From Ptiloglossa arizonensis (lineage: Eukaryota > Arthropoda > Insecta > Hymenoptera > Colletidae): a stretch of DNA of 64,000 bases. A model generated the notes under the pieces. The model saw only the letters and a list, made by a program, of their open reading frames with translations. It was not told the origin of the DNA and did not search any database. This document shows positions 23,672-35,500 of this stretch, piece after piece. The number at the start of each line of letters is the position of its first letter. Positions within the stretch are counted from its first letter, which is position 1. The position numbers and the translations under genes were made by a program. Where the stretch lies: NCBI RefSeq assembly GCF_051014685.1, contig NC_135060.1, positions 1,736,001 to 1,800,000 on the forward strand, written 5' to 3'.

Positions 23672-25623
23672 ATGACACTCGATAATTCGTGGCATATGAT
23701 TAAAATTGCTGATGTGGAAAACAAGCACGAACTACTGTTGTCAGGTCCGGCAATTTCTGAATTGATTCAGAAAAGAGGTTTCGACAAGTCTTTGTTTAAC
23801 CTGCTACATCTGAACTATTTAAACATAACACATACATGCTTGCAAGATATACCAGAAGAAATTGAGAAATTACAGAATCTAACAAACTTGGTGCTACATT
23901 CAAATGAAATTTCAAAAATTCCTAGCACAATTGATAAATTAGAAAAACTAAAGTTTCTCGATTGCTCCCGAAACAAGTTGACTTCTTTACCGGATGAAAT
24001 CGGAAGACTTCCACAATTGACTACAATGAACTTGAGCTCAAATCTTTTGAAATCTTTACCTACTCAAATTGGTAATGTAAAGTTGAGTGTTTTAAATTTG
24101 TCGAATAACCAATTCGAAAACTTTCCTGATGTATGCTATGCAGAATTGGTTCATCTTTCTGAAATTTATGTTAATGGAAATCGAATAAAAGAAATCCCTA
24201 TAACTATAAACCAGCTTCCAGTTTTGAAAATATTAAACGTTGCGGACAATTTAATTTCAGGTAATGTTCTTCTGACAAATGTAACAATGTTATATATAGA
24301 ATTAGTTTAACTATATATGTTATATATGTTTAAGAAATTCATTTTAATAAATAATCACGTTGTAGTCGTGCCAGGTGAAATTGCTGATTGTAATAAACTA
24401 AAGGATCTTTTCTTAAATGGAAACGCATTAGCAGATAAAAAACTATCAAAATTGGTGGATCAATGTCGTACTAAACAAATATTAGAGTATGTCAAATTAC
24501 ATTGTCCTAAAAGTAGTGGTTCTATCAATTTGAATATCAAAACTAAAAAAGGAAAAAAAGGAAAAAAAGGACAGAAGTTATTAGAATCTGAAAATAATGC
24601 TAATACAATAGATACTTCGACACATAAATTACAAGTATTAAAAATAACAAATGATACACCAGTAATTAAAATTACAAAGCATGTGAACAGCATTAGACCC
24701 TATATTGTATCTTGCATTGTTAAAAATATGAAGTTTACAGATGATAGCTTTAAGAAATTCATTCAACTTCAAACTAAATTACATGATGGAATATGTGAAA
24801 AAAGAAATGCAGCTACTATTGCTACACATGATTTCAAATTAATCACTTCTGGTAAATATGATAAAAATTGAGAGACCTAATTAATACTCCATTAAAGAAT
24901 ATTTTATTAATATGGTATTTAATATTTAGGTGACCTAACGTATACTGCAAAACCACCAACTACATTAGAAATTAGACCCCTAATGCGTAATAATATTTAT
25001 ACTGGTTCTGCACTGTTCCAACAATTGCAAACGGAAGCTGAGAACTTGAAAAAAGAAAAAAAACGTAATGTATATTCTGGCATTCACAAGTATCTTTACT
25101 TATTAGAAGGTAAACCTCTGTTTCCATGTCTATTGGATGCTTCGGATCAAGTTATATCATTTCCGCCAATAACCAATAGCGATGTTACAAAAATGTCAGT
25201 AAATACTGAAACAATGCTGGTGGAAGTAACCAGTGCTACATCGTACCAAATCTGCAGGTCGGATTTATACACACAATTTTATAATTAATTTCATTAAAAT
25301 TAGTACACAATAAAATTACAACTATACACTATAGTAATTGTACCACTTGAGTTACATATTACAATTTTTATTTTATCAATGCATATTCTATTTATGATAT
25401 GATATTATATTTCAACAGAAACGTACTGGATCACTTTTTAAGAGAATTAGTCACCCATGGTTTTGGATGTGCTCCTATGGAGCAAGACAGTGCTTCCAAC
25501 TACCATAATTTAGTTGTAGAACAAGTGAAAGTAGTAGATATGGATGGTAATATGAAAATGTTATATCCTTCAAGAGTAGATTTAAATTTTGAAGACAATT
25601 TAATAACTGTACTGCGAGAGTAA
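23672..25623 (+). CDS. LRRC47: Leucine-rich repeat-containing protein 47 homologue
   Basis: Four exons: 23672-24260, 24375-24851, 24930-25257, 25419-25623; 532 residues (human LRRC47 is slightly longer). The N-terminal half has about seven leucine-rich repeats (LTNLVLHSNEISKIPSTI, LKFLDCSRNKLTSLPDEI, LSVLNLSNNQFENFPDV). A Lys/Gly-rich linker follows (KKGKKGKKGQK, about residue 255). The C-terminal half corresponds to the B3/B4-like domain found in phenylalanyl-tRNA synthetase beta (VSCIVKNMKFTDDSFKKFI, HKYLYLLEGKPLFPCLLDA). Family knowledge: cytosolic, RNA- and translation-associated, precise function unclear. The AATAAA hexamer (25622-25627) overlaps the stop codon; other signals lie downstream. 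It converges with the phosphatidylinositol synthase gene. Confidence 0.93.
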
Positions 25624-25679
25624 TAAACCACTGTGAGTAATGTAATTATTCTACTTTTGTTTGATTTGCATTTTCTTGA

Positions 25680-25682
<3 letters not shown>

Positions 25683-25731
<49 letters not shown>
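25683..25731. repeat. (TTA)n microsatellite
   Basis: Uninterrupted run of about 16 TTA units just downstream of the LRRC47 stop codon, in its likely 3'UTR. Confidence 0.95.
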
Positions 25732-26479
25732 GTTTAAAAATGTTTGCTAGTGCTTATATTTTTATAACATTATAAACTTTCTGTATACCTCTGTAAAAGT
25801 TATTAAAACATGCAGTGTATATAACACATTTTATATAAAACTTTTTTACATATACAAATGTGTATTATATATTAATTGTAGCACAATATTTTTATACTGA
25901 GAACTTAATATTATCTGTAATAACAATAACATTAAACATTAGTGACTGAAAAATAAACATTAAAAAATCACAATTATGTTCAAACATATTACACCTTACA
26001 CATATGTAGTAAAATAGAAATCCTCTGCCAGAAATTTCACAAATTATGCAACACGTACTCTATTTAAAAAAGTATACGTTAAACATTTACGTGTACTAAT
26101 AGTAAATTACGAACGATAATCTTAGTGCAAAATTGAATATTAAAAAAATATGATAGATAGTATTTTTCAGTAAATACATTTTTAGGTAAAATTTCAAAAG
26201 GTGAAAATTTGTTAAAAATATCGAGTTTCATGTTTTACATATTGCATTCAATAAAACGCATTTGATAAATAGCAATATTTACTAAAATCTAAAATATTCG
26301 TAATTATTTTTACACTTTGAAAAAGGTATTATAAATTGGAATATAAAAAACATAAAATTTGTTACATTTAATCATGCAATCCAAAGTTCTAAAATGTTTG
26401 TGTTAATGTTTGTGTATGTGTGTGTTGAATATGGATACTATGTTCACATTATCTTATACAGGATATAGTGGTTATCCGC

Positions 26480-26833
26480 AAGTTCAAATATCAGTGAAAA
26501 ACCGCCATTGTACAGGCAGCTGACGATATTGGCGCTGTCGTATCGCGAATCATCCCATAGTAAGCCGGTGAAGAATTCTCATCTGTTTTTATAAATATTG
26601 TACTTTGTTTCGTGTATCTCAATGCAGTGCAAATAGTAAACGTCGTCCAAGTGAGACGTTTTTGTGCATTTTAGTAAGCATACTTGGTGAAAGTTTCATT
26701 CCAGAATATTTTAACAGCAGGAAGAAATTCGCACAAATTTTCTGAACTTTCCAACATGCGCGAATGTTTGAAGTGTTAACATGGCGCCGAAACATGACTG
26801 GTCATGACGGGGGAATAAGAACAAAATTTTTGA
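26480..26833 (+). other. Candidate non-coding first exon
   Basis: A locally GC-richer block in AT-rich DNA, containing a short upstream-type frame (ATGGCGCCGAAACATGACTGG then stop) and ending in a plausible donor (TTTTTGAG|GTTAGT at about 26834). It could be the 5'UTR exon of a gene read rightwards, such as the large gene at 32598, or of an lncRNA. Inference from composition and one donor site only. Confidence 0.25.
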
Positions 26834-28381
26834 GGTTAGTTGATCATTTTGTCATTAAGTATTGTTGCATTCCGTAAATTTGCTATATTTAGTTACAATA
26901 ACCTAACGGATATATTGATAGAAAAACGTACGGTGTACATTTAGCAGAATTTTGGTGTCTGATATTGCAGAGAACACGTGTCACATTGTATAATTTACGC
27001 ATTGTTTTTATAATGATTTAGTGGAACATCTTAATAGTAATAATAGCTATGTTATAAATATCACGTTAAACAAATTATATTTGCCTTGTTTGTTGCGTTG
27101 CTTATTTTTCATAAATTTTGTTGTAGAGATTATACATTACATAGATTGGTGCAATATTATAGAAATTTGTGTGCTATTCCATCTTTTTACATCACTTTTA
27201 CATCAGTTTTTTAATATAATTAATATCCTTTCTCTGGTTTTTCACAATAGTGTGTTTTACATATAATATTAATTAAAAATTCATTGTAGTAACAAGTGAA
27301 TTAACATACATATATAATGAAAAATATGTTTGTGAACAGTATTAATATCTAATACTCATTAATTTTAATGTATGTAAGATTGAGATGACTCGTTCTATAT
27401 GCTTTATTCATATATAATAAACGTATTGATAATGTGCTTATAATACTTTGTATTAATACTTATGGTACAATAAAGATAATATCAACACTATATAAGGGAC
27501 GAAAATATTTATTAAATATCTTCTGAATACTTTTTACATCATCCACAACAGATTATTATATTACAAATACATTAAGTAATAAATAATGAAATATAATAAA
27601 AGTATAATACTATAATACAAAATGTATAAAATAATAAAACATTGAGTACATTTTTTTAGTTTACGTTAAAACATTTCACAACTAGTAACACCTACAGTAG
27701 TTGATTTTTTCTTATTCTATTATATCTCTACAAAAACATTTTCCCAAAAGTCAACTTATATGGACTATTTTCTTATTTATAACAACCTATTAAATACCAG
27801 AATATAATAAAAGACACTAAAATGGTATCTGATAGGAATTTTAGTGTTTAATACTTTGAGCAGTACAAATGTGCATTTAGACCATATTCTAATCAGCCTA
27901 CTGTAATACAAATGTATATATTATACATAATACATTTTGAATTTTGCAATAAAATAATAGCGCTATTCATTTACATCTAGCTTTGATGGTTTACATTTTA
28001 CTATTTAATAATTTATAATTTAACTTGAAAAAGCAAACAAATATATAACAAAAATTTCCCTCTAGATGACTGATGAGTACTGTAAAAACTCACTGCTCAA
28101 AGGATTAAATTGGTTCAAGATTTAGTTGTAATGGAATATAACATAATGCTTGTAGCATGCTTGTTGTTATTAAAATAGAGATTAAACAGTGACTGCCACT
28201 GTATATCTGTTTCATATTAAAATAGTTGATGAAGACAAGCTTTAAATGTGGCACATTTAATTTTTGGATTAACTTGTAAAAAATATAATGTAAACACATA
28301 TTTGTATATAATAAATAGTAAATTAGGAAGATCAATCAATCACATTTAGTTTGATTAGGAAATGCTAGATAGTACAATAAC

Positions 28382-30044
28382 TTAATTTGCTTTCAGCCGC
28401 TCTTGTCTTTCCTTTAAATCAATTATACTCAAATTGATACAGGATACATATCCATGTAACAATGAAATACCAGTTTTAATCAAAGCTATGGGTGCAGAGA
28501 ACCACATAATCAATCTGAATAAACTCATACCAAACACTGAAACAAACATACAAATTAGTTTCCATAATATTCAAAATCTCAGTGTTAATAGTAATTGTCT
28601 ATGTAAAAATAACATCAATTACTTACAAATAGGTCCTTCAGTAAAGTAAATGAGATACAAAGCAGCATAAAAAGCTTCATTACCAGCACACATAAAAAAC
28701 AAGACTGTACGATTAGTGTAATACATTCTCATAATTGGATTCTCAGACATATCAATAAATTTGTGGCTTGTCTTTCCTTGCAAAAGAGACCTATAATACA
28801 ATAACATAAATATAAGAAAATATTTTATGTTCTTTTATGTTTTTATATAATTATTACAATATATGTGTGTATATATTAGACTTTCTACTTACGTGTGCAA
28901 GTATATCCAATGGCAGGCAATATCAATGGCCATGCTCAATTGAAACCAAAATGTATATGATGGATAAAGTACACATAATGTAGCCAATAAACACATGGTA
29001 CCAACACGGTCAGTCAACTGATCTAGCATAGCGCCAAATTTGGTGCCTTGATTGAAGTATCTTGCTGCGTGACCATCCACTGCATCTAATAGTGCACTAG
29101 TAATGTAGCACCATGATGCAATGATGTGGTTGATTGTCATAAAATGAAAGGATATAAGAGCCAAAATCACTCTGCCATAGCCTGGTAACACACATATATT
29201 ATCATGCTTATAATATCACTGATATACTGATATACACATTCTTTATTTCTTAATTATTTCTGATTGTTATTAGTAACACTTTAGTATATTTGCTACTATG
29301 TTTATAATTACTATTATAGAAACTTCTATAAAAATTATTATAAAATAAAAAATATTAGTTGATCAGAATTAATTATACTTTTCAAATGTGTAAAGTGTTA
29401 TATAAAATAGTTGATCTGTATATATAAGTATAAATCAATATAGGAAGTCTTTGAAATGCTATTCTTTCATTCTCTTCTTTTATTATTTTAACATTAAAAA
29501 GCAAATAAACAAGAACTAAAAAAAAAAATATGAGGATTTTCAAGAAAAGTATTAAACCAAAAAAATTGTTTATACAGTAAAGTCTAGATTGTAACAAGCT
29601 TTTGCCAAGTTAAATATTTCATTATTCAATTATGACAATTTCTTTTAGATAATAACGGGATAAAAATATTTATATAAGAATATAACACATGTATATGAAC
29701 AAAATCCTTTTAATTGGATTCTTGAATCTTAAAAATCAATGAATATAAGGTACAAAAATGATATTAATGAATCTTTAATTCATTTTAATTTCAAAGTATT
29801 AAATATATATTTTTGTTGTCAATAAAGATCAATTGCACGCACCATCAAATGTGCATGTATTATGAACACAATATTGTTTTTTAGTTTTTAATTATTCGAA
29901 TCTAACACACCATTATTACCATCATTTTACCATCTATAAAAGATATGTAATTACACACAAGTTGTTGCCAAAAGGTTAAAATGTAAATATTTATTTACCA
30001 ATAATGTTGGGCACAAACAAGAAAATATTTTCAGATTCCGTCAT
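28382..30044 (-). CDS. Pis: CDP-diacylglycerol-inositol 3-phosphatidyltransferase (phosphatidylinositol synthase)
   Basis: Four coding exons on the minus strand: 29999-30044, 28893-29181, 28627-28790, 28382-28536; 217 residues, the usual length. It makes phosphatidylinositol from CDP-diacylglycerol and myo-inositol in the ER membrane. The CDP-alcohol phosphatidyltransferase motif D-x2-DG-x2-AR-x8-G-x3-D-x3-D is complete: Asp48, Asp51-Gly52, Ala55-Arg56, Gly65, Asp69, Asp73. Several hydrophobic membrane segments follow (MCLLATLCVLYPSYTFWF, AFYAALYLIYF, LIMWFSAPIALI). The C-terminus is charged (DLKERQERLKAN). It faces LRRC47 tail to tail. Introns are 72 to about 820 bases. Confidence 0.95.
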
Positions 30045-32597
30045 TTTTCCGCTTCTGAATGTTTCTCACTATTTGGGAAATATATAACAGAACCTGTAAT
30101 CTGTAACCGAGTATAATGACTTATCTATTATCTGCGGTCGTTCGTGTCAAATAATATTTTTTACTCTTAACTTAAGAATGTTAATTTGCAACTACCCGAC
30201 TGCTCTTTCGCACTGTGCTCTCTTCAACTTAATCTGAATTACCGTAGAAAAATGTATGACATATAACGTCAATGAATTGGTAGAATCGACAATCATATCG
30301 CATCATAGTCGCGAGTTCGAGATATATCGATTCTGGTGACGCATATAGCAGTCACACAACTACAGTGTTGTATCAATTGACATTTTCACAGGTTCAGTAA
30401 TTTGCATTTTGTTATGTAGGACAAATTTGCAAAGAATATTAGAGTTACTATAAAATACCATTCCTGCGCGAATGTGTAATCACCGGAAGTAAAAATCGAT
30501 TTTTTGTTGCAAATTTTCTTTGACATTATAAAATCACGCGTTTTCATACGAATTTGCATCATAATATAGCAAATTATCATTCAAAAGACACACGCATATC
30601 ATTAACAATCTATTTATTCGATTTTAATGACAATTAATTTGAATAGATTATAAAATAGCAATTGTTGAAAACAGCTTGACATTTAGTTACGCTCCTGAAG
30701 CCAGACGACATTTTCGGAGGCCAAACGGTTGGTCCGCCGTTTCTCTGCGCAAAAGCGATCGTTTATTGTGTCCCGAGAAAACTGTTCGTGCAGGTTTACG
30801 TCAGTTTTCCCGTAACTTCTTTCCGATGCGATGAACTGAGAGCAATTTTCTTCAAACAATAGTGGAATCGAGCGAAACATTTTAGTGCTAAAATTGATTA
30901 ACCGTACGGACGGATTCGGACATCGTGCTATGAAGTTTTGGGTGGGCTACTTTTCTTTTACTCGAATACAATTTATGTTGTATTTGAAATAAATTGCATT
31001 AACAAAATTTCGTGTTTTTCTTTGGCTCGAGTGTTTTTGTAAAAGACCGTCTACGTACTTTTTGTGTTGTCGTGAGAAAGTGCACGGACAGAAGTAACAT
31101 TATGCGATCGATAATTCACCGACGATTTTGGAATACGCTTCAATGATCCGATCAGGCTACTTGTGGCTCCGTGAAACGTTCTCACTTGCCAGTGAAATGT
31201 TTCAAAAGTGATTTCAGAGTTTTCCAAGACTCATATACAATCGAAAAGTGACAAGAACAAACTACATATTCTTTGGTGTGTATACAAGCAATGCCAGAAA
31301 CATTGTCGTCGCTTTGGACAAATGCATTTTCGTGTCTTCCGTTCGTACACGGTTGGAACAACGCTACTAGTAAATTATATTTCGTTTAACAAAAAAAAAT
31401 TTTACGTAGCAACGTACGTGAAGAAAATGTGCATTTTAATATCGACAGCGGCCATTTTGAATTTATGACTGCTCCGAACTACGGCGAATATCAACCTCGT
31501 TTTATAACACCAAAATTGGACTTTCTTCAACGCATTCTCCAAGAGCTACAAAGACATTCAAAACTAATTTGACATGTCAACCAAAAATATTTGCGATTTT
31601 CCGTTTTCGAGATGCAATCCTGACAAGTGTTACAAAAAGCATTCCTATTCGTTTCATATGTATTATACGTTTTAACGTATATTCGCTGTTATAATTTCGG
31701 CATGAATTGAATGGCTTGAAATTGCTTTTGATCGTAACCAAAACTATGCTCATTTGATACTGAAAAAAATCTGTAAATTGCAAATTATGTATTTTTTATG
31801 TTTTATTATTTACGAAAAAGTAATAAACAATTTCAAGTTGCGAGCATATCAATAATAAGACGACGCATAGCCGGAGTCGGTATTTTCATTGTTTTTGCAT
31901 TTCTCATCCCACAAATGTACTATACGAACACAATAAATAGTTTTTGGTCACTGATACAGCAAGTACAATATGTATTTCGATTTGGTGAAATATAGAACGT
32001 GTTTAATCGACAGCTGTGGTCAAAGCTGACAAGCAGATCGGAAATAACCTCAATAACGAAAGAGTCTTGGCATAAAAATACGAAAATACATAGAAGATTT
32101 GAACTCAGCGCATAAAAACGGAAACTTGCAAACCAATTTAAAGTAAACGAAGATAATTAAAGAAAAGAATCATAAAAATACAACAATTATTCTGATTGAT
32201 CGACAGTCACGACACTAGATGGTGGACGGAGCCATTTTTGTCACCTTCGCGGCGCGCGTGGTACGCGCGTAAAGTCGAGCACATTGGAAAGATCTTCAAT
32301 TGAATTTTATATAATTTCTATAAAAATTCTTACTGCTGTTACGTGTATTAACCCATGTCAAACATTATGAATTCATGATCTGTCGAGCTGATCAGTCTTA
32401 ACTTGCTGCGACATCGGTACTGTGAAAAATGCTTTCATCTACGTGCACGTGATGATGTGATGGTTCAATAAATTAAAGATGAAATCAACAAATTTTACGT
32501 AATGTAAAATGCGAGAATCTCGAGTCATCATAATTTGTGATCAATCGGGATGGGTCATTAGACCTTGAAAACACCAAAGAGAAACGATGAACAAGTT
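30045..32597. other. Region between phosphatidylinositol synthase and the large + strand gene
   Basis: Divergent interval of about 2.5 kb. It should contain both promoters. A CpG-rich stretch at 32210-32285 (CGCGGCGCGCGTGGTACGCGCG, with GGAGCCATTTTTG nearby) is the likely promoter of the rightward gene, and 32240-32597 its 5'UTR. A short coding-like minus-strand frame lies at 30683-30880. No other gene is supported. Confidence 0.45.
30683..30880 (-). other. Short coding-like open frame (65 codons), unidentified
   Basis: ATG to stop on the minus strand, reading MFRSIPLLFEENCSQFIASE, then SYGKTDVNLHEQFSRDTIND, ending LASENVVWLQERN. Its base composition (about 47 percent GC) stands out from the AT-rich surroundings and codon choice looks protein-like. 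No signal peptide or known motif seen. It may be a small protein, an exon or a fossil fragment of an inserted sequence. Confidence 0.25.
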
Positions 32598-35500
32598 ATG
32601 AGTACAGCGGACACAGCGCTGTCAATTTCCATCAAAATGGCCCCAGGGCCGGAGCATCGTCAAGAACCGGTAGCACCCGATAAAACTGTTGAAAACAATC
32701 GTAGTGAAATTTCTAATGAAAGAGATGTTGAAAATTTAGTCATAAGTGTGGAGACTAGTAGTAACCAGAGTTCGAGTGCAGAAAGTGCTTCAACAAACAC
32801 TGATATCAATTCAGATCCAACAAGTCAAAGTGCACCAACTTCTGTTACCTATGATAATAAACAGGTGAGTTACGCGAACGGTGATTTATTCAAGAAACTA
32901 GTAGTCATTCAATATTTACATAAATCAATTAATTACTGTATAAATATGAATTTAAATTATTGATAAGTAACGCTATAGTATAAGCATATTAGTTATTCTA
33001 TGCACGTATTTCAACAAAAGAAATTAACTTCTTATAAATATGATATTAATACCAGACATAAAAGGACAGTTGTACATAGTATGACTTGTTAGTATTAATC
33101 CGCAGTAGTATATATCATCTACTAATGATGATAATGTTAGGAATAAAAAGGATAAAACAAGTTGTTGTTTTAAGTATAACAGTTTAATATTGTTTTTAAA
33201 ATATGCCTTTTATCCTACTCTTATTGGTTAAATTAATTTAAAAATTGTAAATTAAAGGTCTAATACAATAATTCTTGTCTATTATAATAGTTTTTGTACA
33301 ATTATCTGTTTATTATGTTTTTATGATAGATGTATTGCAAGCATGTTTTTTATCCAAATTTGTTTAATATATGAAATATGTGCAAATTATTTTGACTCTT
33401 ATGTTGTCACTCTAACTACAAATTATAAATTATTTATAGAGGAATTTATCGCAAGTAATTTTTATACGAAGCATTTATTCTCAATAAATATCAATACTTT
33501 AAAAAGATTGGTAATATCAATAACAATAATCAATGATTTTTTAAAGCAACTAACTTTACAGCATTATAAACTATTAATAGATTCATATAAGTACTTATAT
33601 ACCTTCAATTATAGACAGAAAATTAAAAGTAAGGAAAATATGCATAAAAACTATGATGATCTAGATCTTCATTGTATATAGTTATTTAGTTGTATGCAAT
33701 TTTGCACGATTATGTACTTATCTTTCAAAGAATAGAGAATTTATAATAATTACATTTAAAATTTTAAATTGTATATTTTATACAATTCAATTTCAGTAAC
33801 AATGAAGAAGAATAAAATATATTGAATTATAATTTTGAAAGGTCGATATTGTATGTAACCCTTTTGGGATGACTATGATATGTATCGTAAATTATAAAAG
33901 TATTAGAATATTTGCAGTTAACAATTGTAATGAATACAATCTACAAATTATCTTGAAAATTTTAAAGTATTGTTATAGCTAGAGTAAAATGTATCTTTCA
34001 AGATTACATTGACAAAATTTGAAGAAATTCTAATGATGTACCTAGTTACGAAACATTTATTTCAAACATGAGCTGAGAAAGATATTTCTAATCATTTTTT
34101 AGAGTACATGTTTTATAATTACTGCACGTGCGAAATTTCATTAAAACTTTTTTAATGTGACTGTAAGAATTGCATATTATTTTAGCCACAACAATATTTT
34201 CAAAACTTTAGTAGAATTTATGTGTCTTGTTCAAAAAAGAATTTAATTCTTTAGATTCGCATACTTTCGCGACTTCTAGTAGATTAACAAAGGATAACGA
34301 TTGTGGGCATTAAAGGGCCCCTGCTTATTACGATCCTGGAATGGCCGTGTTCTCAGTGTAATGGCGGCGGCCATGCTGAGAAGAGCGCGCCGCGCCCGCT
34401 CGTCATAATAGCATTTAAATCGGCAGCATATTCTTCACACTGCCGATATTATTTCTTCTAAACAGTGATAGCATATCGTCGGCTACGTTTATCGCGTACT
34501 CAAATGTGCAAAATCTCTACGTAACGGTGCTATACTGCGGGACTGCAGTTCGACGGAGCAGAGACGACTGCAGCCGACCCAGGTGCCCTCTAAAAATATA
34601 AATTCCGTGCCGGCACTGCCCAGCAGATTTTTCCTTCGTCTGTAAGTCACCCCGGTATTTCCTCGTGTCTCAATTAGCTAATCGCGACCCCCTATCGATC
34701 TCTGGACAAGCCCAAACTCATTCCTGGTGTGTGTCCTATTTTAATTTACAAGCGAAGGTAAACTCGCTATTGGCTATCCTTTTCGTATTTCCAAGGACTT
34801 ACGAGTATTCATTAACAGTGCTTTCTGAATCTTCAAAGGCGATTGGTTTGTATTGTTCGTATGAAATGAAGTATATTTTTTTTTCTTTTTTTTTCTTTCT
34901 TTTTTTTTTTTTTTTTTTCTTTTAAGGCATGTTACTCAACACCGCGAAAGAAATGATAATTTCTGTTCTTTAATTTTTTTTTTTTTTATTTCGAAGAACG
35001 ATAACAGTTTATCGTTAACCTAACTACGAAAATGTATAGACTGCTTCATTTGTATGTACGACGATTCACGGTCAATAAGTTCGGAAAGGTTTTGTTATCT
35101 TCATAAAAATGGTGTATTCTGGGAGCAATCGTAATCGCTTTTAGCTTTTACACGTAGCTTCCAATAAAGTTCGTTGCAAAATGCTTTGTCTCAAATACGA
35201 TTGTGTACTGTTTTAAATGAAAAGGGAGAAAAAAGTTCGTAATAGTCAATTATTTGTTTACAGAGGCAGCCATTCTGATAAGATATTTTGCTTTGAATGA
35301 AGCTAATCAGGTTACCGTGAGACAGAATTAGTCAAATTATCACAAATATAAATGACACATCCTGTATGGTTTCTTAAATTATTTCCTACTTTGTTTATAA
35401 CCTACGGGTAAAATTATTCCTTTTATAACAGTATTTATGTCGTATTTTATAAGTAAATCAAAGCCTATGAGCTAATAATTTTTACTGTTATGTAAACAGC

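Larger units (their letters stand above)
25624..28381. other. Intergenic region between LRRC47 and phosphatidylinositol synthase
   Basis: About 2.75 kb, very AT-rich. Contains a TTA microsatellite (25683-25731), a candidate non-coding exon (about 26480-26833) and the 3' flank of the minus-strand gene. No coding frame could be supported. Confidence 0.55.
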
